Assembly (NCBI GenBank): GCA_037127315.1
Contig: JBBBDQ010000330.1
Span: 7,379,001 to 7,443,000 of the forward strand
Direction of reading: 5' to 3'
Length of the DNA: 64,000 bases
Source: Ascarosepion bandense
Lineage: Eukaryota > Mollusca > Cephalopoda > Sepiida > Sepiidae
The notes under the pieces were generated by a model. The model was not told the DNA's origin and did not search any database. It saw only the letters and a program-made list of their open reading frames with translations. This document shows, piece after piece, positions 32,881-43,670 of this stretch. A program made the translations under genes and the position numbers. Every line of letters starts with the position of its first letter. The stretch's first letter is position 1.

Positions 32881-33156
32881 TAAACCGTGATGAAAAATCT
32901 TTATTATTCAGAGGAAAGGTCAAAGTATTTTTTGAATATTTAAGTAAATTTTTTTTCAATCCTTTTTATAATACTTGATATTTTGATTAAAAAATTTCAT
33001 TTTTCTTGAGTCAACAGATCAACTATAAATTAACATACCAAATTTTAGCAACATTAAAAAATAGTGAAAAATACGTTGATTTGGAAATTCTTGCAAAAAT
33101 AATATAATTGTTGGATTTTAATGAAATTTTCAGGATTTATTCACAAATGAAATTAT

Positions 33157-33202
<46 letters not shown>

Positions 33203-33439
33203 TTTTATACAGGTGTTTAACCCCATTTAATTTAATGAAAACTTAATAAATTCAATGTGATAATTTTTCTTAACTATATTTGTTAAAAGCAGAACTTTGG
33301 AAAATTTAAATCATCAATTTTTTTGTAAAATGAAACTGTGTCTTATTGAAAATCTGCTCTGAATCATAAAAAGAAAAGTGTAATAAAACTTAAGACAAAC
33401 TGAGGTATATCATTCTCATTCCATGTGCAAAGCCTCTTT
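32881..33439. other. AT-rich DNA with a (TA)n tract
   Basis: A (TA)17 tract at 33160-33194 followed by poly-T. No gene seen. Confidence 0.5.
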
Positions 33440-33790
33440 TAAGGACACATGGATCAGTGGATATAGACATTGGTTAGTTCCAGTAACTTTATTCAAAGAG
33501 TTGTGAGTTCAATGCCAGGCTACAGCAGTAATGAACAAGTAACTTAATCGAGTTAGTAGGAGATCTCATGACTATTAAAAGAGGCTTCGCACAAGGAATG
33601 GGAATGATATGCCCCAGTGATCATAATAAAGGGTTCGGTTCGAAATTCCTAGCATATGAAGCAGGCCGGAGTGTACAATGATGAAAATGTTGTACAAATG
33701 GCAACCAAGACGAGGATAATAGTTTGAGTAATTTAAATACTGTAAATACTAGCTAATCTCAGAAATATAGACAAATACTGATTAATTGTA
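33440..33790 (+). mobile_element. tRNA-headed SINE-like repeat with PLE-type tail, second copy
   Basis: Head: TTGGTTAGTTCCAGTAAC...GTGAGTTCAATGCC (33470-33517), a plausible A-box and B-box pair. Middle: CTACAGCAGTAATGAACAAG, 'gaggcttcgcacaaggaatg' and 'cataataaagggttcgg'. Tail: ATGAAGCAGGCCGGAGTGTAC, GATGAAAATG, then 'caaatggcaaccaagacgaggataatag'. It matches 14615-14920 throughout. The tail core is mutated from CTGAAGA...GAAAC. Confidence 0.7.
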
Positions 33791-34089
33791 CTTTAAATCA
33801 GCTAATATTCCTCAAATAAAGTTTCAGAAAACTATATTTTATTTTTTTAAAAAGATTTTTTTAATAAAGAGATTTATTTTTTGTAACAGTTTGTTAATGG
33901 TGTGGAATTCAAAAATTTTACAAATTTCAAAAAACTTCTTCCCACTAAGTATTTTCCTTATTGAAAATAAAATTTAATCTATTAGCTTGATATTAAAACT
34001 AAAAGCTTCAAGAAAGTCTTTTTTTTTTTATTTTAAGAAATTGATTTTAAATCCATGGTATTGCATTTTTGTGGAGGTTCCTATATCAT
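33791..34089. other. AT-rich DNA, nothing recognised
   Basis: Short open frames here are low-complexity Phe/Lys strings. Confidence 0.4.
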
Positions 34090-34460
34090 AAGAGGAGTGA
34101 GGGATGTCTTCCAGAAACTAAAAGTGTTAAGAGACAAAATGTTCTTAGAAAAAAATAAAAACTGTTGAACTGCTATGTAATATTTAATCTACTATGTGGC
34201 AGTGAATACTGGACAATCTTTTTCTCAATGAAGTGACTTGAAGCTAAGAATACTACTGACAAGCATATTAGCAACAAGTTTTTAGGAAAATAGCAACTGC
34301 AAGAAAATGTATGCTGGCAGAAATAAACAGTTGAAATTTTTTGGAAAGAGATTTTGGAAAATTTAACACTTAGAGGTCATAATGAAGGCAAGAGAAGCAA
34401 GTGGTGGGGAAACAACAAGTAATCTATTTAATGAGGTTTTGTAAATGGATGAACAAAAAA
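34090..34460 (+). pseudogene. LINE family B fragment, heavily decayed
   Basis: The + strand gives LLCGSEYWTIFFSMK (for LLYGSECWTISSQMK), KFLGK, EILENLTLRGHNEGKREASG (for GLENLTLTGHIEGKRSRG) and a final DEQKKK. Stops interrupt every segment. Same family as 47.1-48.7 kb. Confidence 0.7.
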
Positions 34461-34729
34461 AAAAGTGAAAATGGGTTGGTAATGAATAAAAAGTTAATTG
34501 TAACAACAAATTATATTTATAGCAAGTGTTTGAATTTTTTTTTACCTGCAGAATTGTCATTAATTCATAAATGTATTAGATGAATATTCAAGGCTTGTGG
34601 CTATATCAAATTGACACACCAGTTTTGTATGATCACCAAAGTCAATCAACACTGAGCCTGGTTAGTACCTAAATTGGTGACTGCTTGAGAATATGCAGGT
34701 GTTTTGAGTTTGTATGTTAGGGTGATGTG

Positions 34730-34930
34730 ATGGATAATGTCTTGAAATTTTTAATCAGAGAGCCAAGTTCCAATTCCAGTCAAGTTCGTTATAGTCACTT
34801 ATGTGCAAATAACCTGCAAAAGGATGGTAAGCCATAGAAAACAGATCAATTGAATTGAATATTCTCAAGGTTGTTGCTTTGATTACTGTTTCAGCCTGTG
34901 CATTGTCCAGCCATCTTCAGATGTATACTA
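34730..34930 (+). mobile_element. Old tRNA-SINE head and adjacent ribozyme-like core
   Basis: 34733-34785 reads GTGATGGATAATGTC...GAGCCAAGTTCCAATTCC, a degenerate tRNA-like A-box and B-box pair related to SINE family 1 (GAGCCGAGTTCGAATTC). On the minus strand 34920-34892 reads TCTGAAGATGGCTGG...CAGGCTGAAAC, a CUGAAGA...GAAA core of the PLE-tail type. Confidence 0.5.
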
Positions 34931-35164
34931 AATTTGGTAATCTTGAAAGCGCGTCTATGAATTTATTTCTTTGTGCAAAATTTTAAATTTATTTTAATTT
35001 TATGCAAATCAACACTTTTGTGATTTATGAAGTAGATTTTCCTTGTGTACAGGATAATTATTATTTGACTATTGCAATTTTCTTAAGCTGTCTACACACA
35101 TTTACTGTTTACAGTTAAATTAATGCTTCTGATTAATTATCTTATTTTCATTCCACCATGTCTG

Positions 35165-35169
35165 TTTCT

Positions 35170-35211
<42 letters not shown>

Positions 35212-35560
35212 CATATTGCCCCAAGCAAGGCAATTTATTGCCACTTTTGCAGGGGGTTACATAGGAAGATAGTTATGAGAAAGAGTGACTGGTTATAGGG
35301 GGTGTCAGGAAGTGGGTAAGAGAAGGATGAGAATACTGATAAGAGTGGAGTGGACAGAGAAAGGAGCATGAGAGAGAGGATGAAGGTTGGTGAGATAGGA
35401 GATGACTATTGATTTTACATTTAAATTCTTGGAGATTATAGCTGTTGGTAAAGCAAGTAAATGGAAGGGAATTTCACAGGCGAGAAGTGTGAGAAAAGAA
35501 GCATTTGGAGTAGAATTTTCATTTACAATTTATTGGTTTCACAGTAATATATTTGATTGC
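35165..35560 (-). pseudogene. LINE family A copy with a long A-tail
   Basis: A T-run of about 40 (the A-tail on the minus strand) at 35168-35207, then 'aatcatattgccccaagcaaggca', the minus-strand C-terminal coding scraps and a cut at about 35560. The long homopolymer suggests a comparatively young insertion. Confidence 0.75.
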
Positions 35561-35770
35561 TAGACTGGATTATTTACATTAGGATTAATGTCCTCAGCTT
35601 TGTTATGATTACAACATTTCAACCATTGTGCTCTCAGGCCTTCTTCAGGTAATTGATGATTTGATTAACCTTTAAGAAATTTCCACCTGAATCCTTTATT
35701 AGAGTATATTGTTCTCATTCTGACTGTAAATAATAACTGTTCAGCCTAGAAATTCAGACAGAAATTACTG
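35561..35770 (-). mobile_element. PLE-type tail
   Basis: On the minus strand 35646-35612 reads ACCTGAAGAAGGCCTGAGAGC...GGTTGAAATGTTG, the same block as 14596-14560. Flanking 'gattatttacattaggattaatgtcctcagctttgtt' matches the outer part of that repeat. From 35771 to 36158 nothing is seen beyond A/T runs. Confidence 0.6.
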
Positions 35771-36153
35771 AACTGTAAATAAAGTCTGTGAAAGTAAAAT
35801 TAACCATGACTTTGGTTATTGTTTTATCAAAATCTATTTGTTAGGATCCAGCTTCATATTTTAAAGGAAATTAATTCTATCAGATTTGTTTCCAAACAAA
35901 TAATAATAATAAAAAAAAAAAAAAATTGAAAACTACTATAAACAAATAAAATAGGACCTAAAATGAAATCTATTACATTTTTCTTTAAATTTTTTGGAGA
36001 AATCATTTTTTTTTCTTCTTTCCTTTTTCCTCTTTCTCTCTTTCCTCCTCTTGTTATTTTTCTCTTTTTCTTTCCCTTTTTTCAAAGTAGAGTACTGATT
36101 TGATTAATGAATATATGATTTCTTATTTTTAAAAATTTTTCTAGTAAAGACAC

Positions 36154-36158
<5 letters not shown>

Positions 36159-36191
<33 letters not shown>

Positions 36192-36192
36192 C
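36159..36192. repeat. Poly-T tract
   Basis: About 33 T. From 36193 to 36747 no gene or known repeat was identified. Confidence 0.9.
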
Positions 36193-36747
36193 AGTGTTAG
36201 CTACTTTTCTAAAGGTATTAGTGTGGATTGAATGCAAATTTTTCCAGTCAGTTTAAATTCTGCTTGCCTCTCTCTTTTTTCCATATTGCTAACTATCTTA
36301 GGCACTGGCATTGACATTACTCTGTGGAACTGATTCCCAATCACTACAACCTTAACAAGTTTAGGGTTAACCATTATCTTCCTCACCATAAACTGTGCCC
36401 CTTATTCTGTAATCATTTAACTTGAGTGGCTCCTGAGTCTTGTACAGGGTGAATTCAATATTAAAAAAAAAAAATTATTGGTAATTTGAAATTTAGTTCA
36501 TTTCTGATCAATATCTCAGCTCAGAAGAATATATGTGAACAAGAACTTTTATTTATACTTTTTAATGCAATTTTGTCATTGGCTACAAATGTTTATTTGG
36601 CTTATTTTATTGCCAGTTTTTAATACTGGAAGAATAAGTGAAACCTGTTAGATTCAGATATGTTTACTATTTGTTCTTTTAGTTTTCTTAAACAGTGAAA
36701 TTAATAACAACTGACTAAGATCAAGAAGTCCTACTCAAGAAAGTTTG

Positions 36748-36888
36748 TGTTTGTGACAGGAATTGAACCTGTATCCTCTTTTTCCATCAGAGAAAAACAT
36801 TTCACTTCCAACTTGGCTATGTTTTGCATTGAGAATCAGTTTCCCTGATGGAGAAAGTCATATAGGTTTGATTCCTGTTAGGAGTAAC
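36748..36888. mobile_element. Inverted pair of tRNA-like 3' halves
   Basis: 36748-36797, read on the minus strand, gives CTCTGATGGAAAAAGAGG and ACAGGTTCAATTCCTGT, a perfect T-arm with a consensus B box. Further 5' on that strand, ATAGCCAAGTTGG at about 36820 is a consensus A box, so this half resembles a near-complete tRNA. About 40 bp to the right, 36838-36886 on the plus strand repeats the 3' half (CCCTGATGGAGAAAG then ATAGGTTTGATTCCTGT). The acceptor stems do not pair, so I call it a tRNA-derived inverted repeat or SINE head, not a functional tRNA gene. Confidence 0.65.
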
Positions 36889-37910
36889 AATTTTTCTTCT
36901 TTATCTAGGCTGGTTGTTATTAATTTTACTGTTGAAGAAAATGAAAAAAAAACAGAGATAGCAACTGAAACATGTCTACTCTCTAAAAATAACCTTTATA
37001 GTATTAATAAATATATGCTTTGTATAGCATTATCCATTGAGTTGCGGTATTCAAAAAAATGATTTAGTCATGGAAGTGTAACAGACAGATGGATAAGTCA
37101 TGAGAAAATGCAGAATTTTAAATTCTGGTTCCTGACTGCTGGTGTCATTTTTGAATCATCATCCATAATCTGTTCATTCTTTATTTTTGTTGTTTTACAT
37201 TTTGACAGACAATATCATGACTTTGTTGATCAGAAGAGAAATTAAGGATAATCATGTGCAATTCTACACTCAGACGTCAGTTTTCCCATTCCCAATATTG
37301 TAGCCATGACCAGAAATTTGTGAGAAATAGAAATGTAATACTTTATAATGTCTCCTTATCTGAACAGGTATTTATTTTACATGTTTATACAATCCTTAGT
37401 ACACTTGAAACCTCAATTGTCAGACTAAATGCTCCCCCTACTTTCTCTTGATAATTATAAAATCTTCCATGTGATCAACTGTTTTTCATGACAGAGAGGA
37501 AAAAGATAAAACTATGAAAGGAGAGGAAAAATTAAAAAAACAAAAGAAGCTTTGAGATCAATAAAAGAATATATAAAAGGAAAGTGTTGCTTGCTATGTT
37601 TATATTGTAAAGACTGAGATTTGATGATATTCTATAGAAACTAGTTGATAAGTCTTGCATAATGTCTCCTCTTAGATGAGTTGCTGCTGAATACTCATAA
37701 TTACAATGGAATTTACTTTCTGTGCTTACATGAAGATGTAGGGTTAGTAATATTAGATAATAAATATTGACAATAATTGGTACTAGCTTACTCTTATAAA
37801 ATATGCAAAGATAAATCTAATGTGACAACAGTGTCATAATTATCATGTATTTTACATGTAATTGACTAACCTTTCATAAAGAAATCCTAAATCTAGATGG
37901 TAGTCTATTG

Positions 37911-37912
<2 letters not shown>
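36889..37912. other. AT-rich DNA, nothing recognised
   Basis: Open frames are short and without recognisable motifs. Confidence 0.4.
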
Positions 37913-37950
<38 letters not shown>

Positions 37951-38716
37951 CATTGACGTCAAAACTCAGACAGACTATTTCATGCTAGGCTTGGGTTTTT
38001 CCTTGACTATTTATGTATACTATTTATGCATTGTGGGTAATTCTTCTAATGCCTATTTTGGTGGGATTGGTTTGTTTATTTATTTATTTGGATAAATTTA
38101 CTTTACCTGTTTTTTATATTTTTATTTATTCTTTTCAGTTTCCGATGCTTGATTTATTTATTTGGATTTTTTATTTTATTTTATTCATTCTAATGATTGT
38201 TATGGCAGCAGTGGTTTATTTGTCTATTATTTGCTTGGATTAAATTATTTGTTCTTTATTATTCTTTTCAGTTTTTGATTTTTAAGTAATAATTTGTTTT
38301 CATGTCTGTATTTTGAGATGAGTTAAAAATGAACAATCTGAACTCATCTCAAAATGCAGACATGAAAACATTTTTATTACGTAACTAAAAGGACGTAATG
38401 TATGATAAATTATAATTGTAAATTTATTTTACATGTTTTTATTTTATATTTATATAATTATAAAAATAAAAACAGGTAAAATAAATTTATTCAAACTACT
38501 CCCACCAAAATAACTGTTAGGATTACCCACAATACACCACTGACCTGTATATATAAATAGCTGAGGAAAACCCAACACATGTGGCCTAATGATTGCGCCT
38601 AGCATGAAACAGTCTGTCACCTCTCAGTGTTGACTTCAATGTTCACTTTTATATTTACATATGCTCTATCTCTGATATTGAACACTTTATCCTATAGATA
38701 TAACACGCCTTAAAAC
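37913..38716. mobile_element. Large diverged foldback element, about 700 bp
   Basis: The outer arms pair 37945-38130 with 38450-38645. Left blocks 'ttcatgctaggc', 'gggtttttccttgactattta', 'cattgtgggtaat' and 'ttttggtgggattg' recur as reverse complements on the right. The inner hairpin 38298-38327 and 38338-38367 (CATGTCTGTATTTTGAGATG and its complement) is nearly exact. The arms differ by many substitutions and small indels, so this is an old MITE-like element. A (TA)15 tract marks its left edge. The outermost right segment (38620-38716) is repeated directly at 39248-39340. Confidence 0.75.
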
Positions 38717-38737
38717 TATATTTCTTCTGTGTGTGTG

Positions 38738-38741
<4 letters not shown>

Positions 38742-38797
<56 letters not shown>
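38742..38797. repeat. (TA)n microsatellite
   Basis: About 28 TA units. Confidence 0.95.
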
Positions 38798-38799
<2 letters not shown>

Positions 38800-39050
38800 G
38801 GGGGAGTTACCCACTTAATGGCATTGTCTTTGCCTATGTTAACCAAGAGTTAATTACTCTCGAGGATGTGTGCAAGAGTGTGAGAACTCTTGTGTGGAGT
38901 GAGCAAGGTCGACAGAGACTCTGGTTCCCAGTACGACTTCAGTTCAGCGCAAGCTATTATTACTTTCCTCTTTGTATCTCTTTGTATTTCTTAGTGTAAT
39001 ATATGTTTGTGAACCTAACACCTTGTTGATTTATTATTTTATGGTCCCAT
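38797..39050 (+). mobile_element. LTR-like block
   Basis: Starts TGTGGGGGAGTTACCC and reaches TGTGAACCTAACA at about 39018, i.e. TG...CA ends. Some 20 bp later comes TGGTCCCATACCGGG, which resembles the tRNA primer-binding site that follows the 5' LTR of Ty3/gypsy and BEL elements. No second LTR or internal coding was found, so this may be a truncated 5' end. The interpretation is tentative. Confidence 0.3.
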
Positions 39051-39247
39051 ACCGGGTTGATATCAATATTTATACAAACATGTCATGCAAAACATTTTTC
39101 CACTTTGTTATTAATTTTCCTAATATATTTTTTCAATATCCAAGTTGGATTATAAATGTAGCAAGAGTGCTCTGCTGTTTACCAGGCACTAAAAGGTTCA
39201 CACATTGACCCAAAGATTGTATTTAATCAGGAAATACACTGTTGCTA

Positions 39248-39340
39248 ATTAGTGTTGACCTCATTGTCCACTTTTATATTTACACATGCTCTATCCTGGA
39301 TAGTGAACTCTTTTACCTATAAATATAGCATACCTAAAAA
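39248..39340 (+). repeat. Direct repeat of the foldback's outer end
   Basis: 'agtgttgacctcattgtccacttttatatttacacatgctctat' and 'cctataaatatagcatacctaaaaact' match 38624-38716 in the same orientation. Confidence 0.75.
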
Positions 39341-39928
39341 CTGACAATGTTTGTCTTAATTTTTTTATAAGACTTTTTCAATTTTTGGATAAGGTGTTGA
39401 GTACTGTTCTCAAATGTAGAAAAACTGTGTGAAGTTCGTATTTTGTTATATTTCTTGAAGTACGTTTGACTATCACGGTCATCAAGAACCAATGTGGTGT
39501 CTGTGTTGTAGTTAGAATTTCTTTTTCTATATCCTGGTATTCATTTGAAAGCTTGAAATTATCTCGCGTAACACCATGTGTAACGACTATTGGGAAGAAG
39601 GCCACACAAAAAGAATACAAGTCATTTTATCTTTTAATACTAATATAATATATATACACATTAAATATATTAAATCTTGCAAGATACCGTTTCCTGGGGT
39701 GAATGATATTTAATGTGGACTGTTTATTTTGTATAATAATAGCTTCTAGGTTTTTGAGTTTTTCCTTACACTGAGTGATACAGAGATTTTGGTGTTATCC
39801 ACTGATATTTGTCTGATGTTAATAGTTATGTTTTGGTTGTTCATGATGTGCTTGTTGATGTTTGCATGAATTTCATTGAGTTTTGACAGAAAACAAGTAA
39901 ATCTGCAAGAGAGTGTGGTGCATGAGTA

Positions 39929-39930
<2 letters not shown>

Positions 39931-39970
<40 letters not shown>
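39931..39970. repeat. (TA)n microsatellite
   Basis: About 20 TA units immediately before the first hammerhead unit. Confidence 0.95.
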
Positions 39971-39973
<3 letters not shown>

Positions 39974-39998
39974 CATTCCTGGCCTGAAGCAAGTGGTT

Positions 39999-40053
39999 GT
40001 CTAGCCACACTGATAAGCTGTGATACAGTGTAACAGGCTCATATATGGATGAC
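39999..40053 (+). ncRNA. Degenerate hammerhead ribozyme copy
   Basis: Aligned base for base with the intact motif 257 bp downstream. It keeps GTCTAGCCACA, stem II (CTGTGATACAG) and GGATGAC, but the core is CTGATAA (the essential G8 changed to A) and GTAA replaces GAAA. It should be catalytically dead. Confidence 0.75.
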
Positions 40054-40255
40054 TAATATATTATGCTCTCATTACAATTGCTTTCTCTGCAGATGAAAAT
40101 TTTAAAAACAATTACTACTTCTGTGATTTATGCATTACTCTTCAGCAATGAATTGAGTTCTTTTGGTGACTGGTGTGTGTATATACCACTTATGTATAAT
40201 ATGCTAAAATTTCCCTTCTCTGATTTCATGCGCCTATGGCCAGAAGCAAGTGGAT

Positions 40256-40310
40256 GTCTAGCCACACTGATGAGCTGTGATACAGTGAAACAGGCTTGTA
40301 TGTGGATGAC
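40256..40310 (+). ncRNA. Type I hammerhead ribozyme, complete consensus
   Basis: All parts are present in order. Stem I 5' strand GUC-UAG-CCACA at 40256-40266; core CUGAUGA at 40267-40273; stem II CUGU/ACAG with closing G-U and loop GAU at 40274-40286; GAA at 40287-40289; stem III ACA/UGU with loop GGCU at 40290-40299; cleavage-site nucleotide A at 40300; and stem I 3' strand UGUGG-AU-GAC at 40301-40310, pairing CCACA with UGUGG and GUC with GAC across an internal loop. Predicted self-cleavage is after 40300. The very short stem III is typical of hammerheads in Penelope-like elements and animal retrozymes, which usually cleave as dimers. A mutated copy lies 257 bp upstream in direct orientation. 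Folding was done by hand; activity is not shown. Confidence 0.85.
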
Positions 40311-40389
40311 TAATATATATGGTACAAGTTTTTTAATTAATTAATTAGACTGGTCCTAATGGACACAGAATGTGACAAACTTGATCAAG

Positions 40390-41212
40390 GTTTTACGTTG
40401 AATCAATAGCTTTACAGTGAATTAATGGCTAAATCCACTGCAAGGAAGGTTGGTTTACTGTGTCAGGCCAGGAAGTTTTCCCCGCTTCAGTCCATCTTGC
40501 ACATATACAAATCAACCATCCACCTGTGCATTGAATACTGTTATCATATCTGGTCGAGTGCCTCTGCTATTCATCTCAGGGTTCTCAACAGGCTCCAAAG
40601 GAGAATCTGTATGTGATTGGTCTCAGCCTGGCAGCTTGACTTCAGCTACTTTCTCACCAATGGGAGAGTGGCTTTCTTCTGTCTCTTCTACAAATAATTT
40701 CATGGCTTCTGCTCCGATGAGCTTAGCTCACTGGTGTCCCCTTCACAAGAATTTACTCAAGCAACCAGACTGGCAACAAAGTTCCATCCTTTTGCTGTTA
40801 AATCAATCAAATGCAGCGGCCACTTCTGCTCCATTAGCTTCTTTTCTTGCACTTCCTGCCTGTGAAAATCCCTTTTGTATACTTGCTTCCCTGATGGCTA
40901 CAATCTCCAAGAATTTAAATGAAATGTCAACTGCCATCTCTTATCTGCCTGACTCCAGTCCTTCCTTTGTCCTTTCCCCATCACCTTGTGTATCTTGTTC
41001 TTTTCTTTCTCACTTTACTCTCGCAACTGTCTTCACACCAGTATTACCATCCTTCTTCTGTCCTTTCTCTGGTACCCACTGTTACTGGTTCATCTTTCTC
41101 TTTGCTCTTCTCCTGCTTAATCTTTCATTCTTCTCATATGTAGCCCCCTGCACACCAGTGGTGGTACCGCCTTACTTGGGAGGAAGCGATAAAAGAAAAA
41201 AAATACTTTAAA
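40390..41212 (+). pseudogene. LINE family A copy, best-preserved C-terminus
   Basis: The + strand reads MAKSTARKVGLLCQARKFS, LQSILHIYKSTIHLCIEYCY, HIWSSASAIHLRVLNRLQRR in one frame, then shifts to the next for the 'SLSH..NVASLCLFYKYFHGFC' equivalent, ATRLATKFHPF, and LWNSLP-type scraps. It ends in the full 3' tail (GTAGCCCCCTGCACACCAGT...CCGCCTTACTTGGGAGG) and an A-run. It shows that the tail of SINE family 2 is the tail of this LINE. It is 5'-truncated and frameshifted. Confidence 0.85.
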
Positions 41213-41599
41213 CTATTCATGTTCATGCCAGTATGCCATTAAAGTACCATCTTTTCTGAATAACCAACCTTTGTTTAAATAATTGGGATATAAATTACTA
41301 GCTTTCACACATAAGATATGAATATGTATTGTGTTTATGCAATATACTTGTTGTTTTTGACAGCAGCTGCAGTTTTTATGTGAGAGATTTAACTTAAATG
41401 AATAAATGAAGTTAGCAAAGTCTACTAAAAATAATTAAGGCAGATTATTTTCTAAACTCTTTGTATGTGTGAAGTCATGATGTCATATGAAAATGTTGGT
41501 AGTAAAAATAGCACTCATTTTACAATAAAAAAAAAAAATATATATATATAATTACGCGCAGATAAACACACACTCACAAAATATATAATGGGAACAACA
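41213..41599. other. AT-rich DNA, nothing recognised
   Basis: No open frame or repeat match. Confidence 0.4.
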
Positions 41600-41785
41600 A
41601 TTATAGCTGCAGTACAGTAGAGTGAGAACAATCAATCTCTGTAGATTGTATAAAGGGTTCATTTTAAAATTTTCTGAACAATACCCAGATCAACAGTCCT
41701 GAAGAAGGCTGGATTACATAATGTATGATAAATTGTAATTGTAGCAGTGAAGATGAGGACATTAGTCTTAGAGCAACTAATTAAG
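41600..41785 (+). mobile_element. PLE-type tail
   Basis: 'agggttcattttaaaattttctgaac', CAGTCCTGAAGAAGGCTGG and 'gcagtgaagatgaggacattagtc' correspond to the tail of the repeats at 14.5-14.9 kb. The GAAA half of the core is lost. Confidence 0.55.
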
Positions 41786-43004
41786 AAAAGGAAAAAAAAA
41801 AAAGAATAAGTGTCAATAAAATGGTATTTTATTATTAAAATATACTAATACTACTATTACTACACTTGCAAAAATCAACTTAGTTTTTGAACCAGTTCAG
41901 TAAATTTATCTTTATATCATACCAGCAATTGTTTATATTCATTCTGATGTTTGTATAGCAAATATAACACAAAGACCAATGGTAAGGAGTGGAGAAGAGG
42001 CTGGTCAATGGTCATACGTCAGGCTCTTAAATGGGTCTTTTTATGATTGTAGCATACTGCCTTATTTCTTTGTCATAAATAATTCCCTTTTTGCTTGCTT
42101 GCTCAAACATTTTAATACTGCATTCTATTCTATGCAACCTTAACTATCTCCCAGTAATATATTGACAATGCTTTATATAGAAATTAAAATGTGAAGATGG
42201 CCTAAAGACCCACCTTTTCTATTTGTTTTTTTAGGGATTAAATGTTGATTGCTTTATTATTTTTATTTTTATTTTTTAAGAAACAACTCAGTGTTCCCTG
42301 TAAAAAAAGAGGATAAAAAAAAAATAGGACTAAATAAATTTGTTAGGGGTGGGGCAGGAAATTGTTTTCAGAGCCAAGAAATCCAGCTTGGCAATGGATA
42401 ACAGAAACCCCAAGGTTGGTGCCTTGGAAAAGAAAATTGATGCCATTCTACTAAGGATTTTCTAAAATGCAATAATTGACAGTTGTCCCATTTGAGTTTA
42501 GTGATATTAATGTCAAGTAAACATTGAAACTGGGATATTTCTTTGATTGAAAGTTGTACAACTTTGACCTCATTTCTTTCCAGGTAACATGAGAGATTTT
42601 TGGCAAACTTAGATTGGATTGGATTGTTTATCTATGGATGATTGAATGTATATGGATTTTATTCCTAGTTAATTTTTTTTTGTTTACTGCATGTCAAAAG
42701 TTAAAAATAAAACTTGAGTGAAATTACTCTGTAGGTATTTCTTACCAACATTTCAGTTACAATATTTTCTTTTTTTACATATACTAGTGAGGTATCTTAT
42801 TAATAATTCACTATTTTGGAATATATTTGTTCAAAATGAGTAAAAAAATTTAAATAATATATAAAAAAATAGCAGAATTATATATATATTTTATACTTAT
42901 CTGTTTATGTATATAAAATCTGCATGATGTTTCTGAAATTCCATCAAAATATATTGATTCTGCAAGTAGCCACCTTGCATTTTTGCTACCTTACTGATTT
43001 AAAA
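41786..43004. other. AT-rich DNA, nothing recognised
   Basis: No gene or known repeat identified. Confidence 0.4.
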
Positions 43005-43335
43005 AGATTTTTTAAAATCATTTCCCTCCATTAAGTTGGAACTGCCACTAGTTTGTTGGCAGTTACAGTGAGAGAAAAGATTGAGTACAATGGGTATTGA
43101 ATAAAGGATAAAAGATAAATGGGATTCAAGAAGATAAAAGATGGCAATTGATGTTGCATTTAAATTTTTGGAGATTGTAGCTATCAGGGAAGCAAGTAAA
43201 CGGAAGGGAGTTCCACAGGCAGGAAATGTGAGGAAAGGTACTGTTTGAGTAGAAGTGGTGGTTATATTTAACTGTTTCAATGGTAAAAGAGTGGGACCTA
43301 GATGCCAATCTAGTAGCATGCTTAAATTCATTTAA
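43005..43335 (-). pseudogene. LINE family A copy, short
   Basis: Tail at the left ('aaaatcatttccctccattaagttgg', diverged), then the minus strand reads LDWHLGPTLLPLKQLN and LWNSLPFTCFPDSYNLQKFK. Only the last ~300 bp of the element is present. Confidence 0.75.
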
Positions 43336-43670
43336 CTTTAAATTAACATTATTTAGGACATTTGTTTTGGTAGAACTTGTTTATTCCATTAAATGACTAA
43401 GTAAAACCAATAGCAAAACTTTTGACAAGGTTGGAATATACTTGTTGCAGTTTATATTCAGCCATTAAGTTTTGTGTTTTTTTTTTCTTTTCTTCAAGTC
43501 AAGAGTTTGCAAAACCTGAGAGTTCAAGTTGGAGAGTTGAGTAAAAACAAAAAGATAAAATAGAAGAGGAATATTTTTTCTTTTTTCACAATTTCAATTT
43601 TGTGAAATTCTTGAAAAAAATGAAAAAGTTTGTGTTCACACAAACAAAAAAAAAAATAATAATAGTATTA

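Larger units (their letters stand above)
39971..40330 (+). mobile_element. Retrozyme-like or PLE-end dimer containing the two hammerheads
   Basis: Direct repeats 39971-40065 and 40226-40322 share 'ggcc.gaagcaagtgg', 'tgtctagccacactgat' and 'ggatgactaatata'. They define a unit of about 257 bp bounded by hammerheads. The internal unit (40066-40225) has no coding capacity. Tandem non-coding units of a few hundred bp delimited by hammerheads are the signature of retrozymes; a decayed PLE terminal pair is the alternative. Confidence 0.6.

Noticed and set aside
36748..36830. Functional tRNA gene on the minus strand
   Set aside because: A box, B box and T-arm are good, but the acceptor strands do not pair and the base before the presumed anticodon is not U. 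An inverted partial copy lies beside it, pointing to a repeat.
36763..37062. 99-codon + strand frame
   Set aside because: It starts inside the tRNA-like inverted repeat and has no recognisable domain; probably chance.
40450..41211. 253-codon open frame, the longest in the window
   Set aside because: It runs through LINE-A in a mixture of the right and wrong frames. The recognisable RT motifs lie in the neighbouring frame for the first third, so it is not an independent gene.
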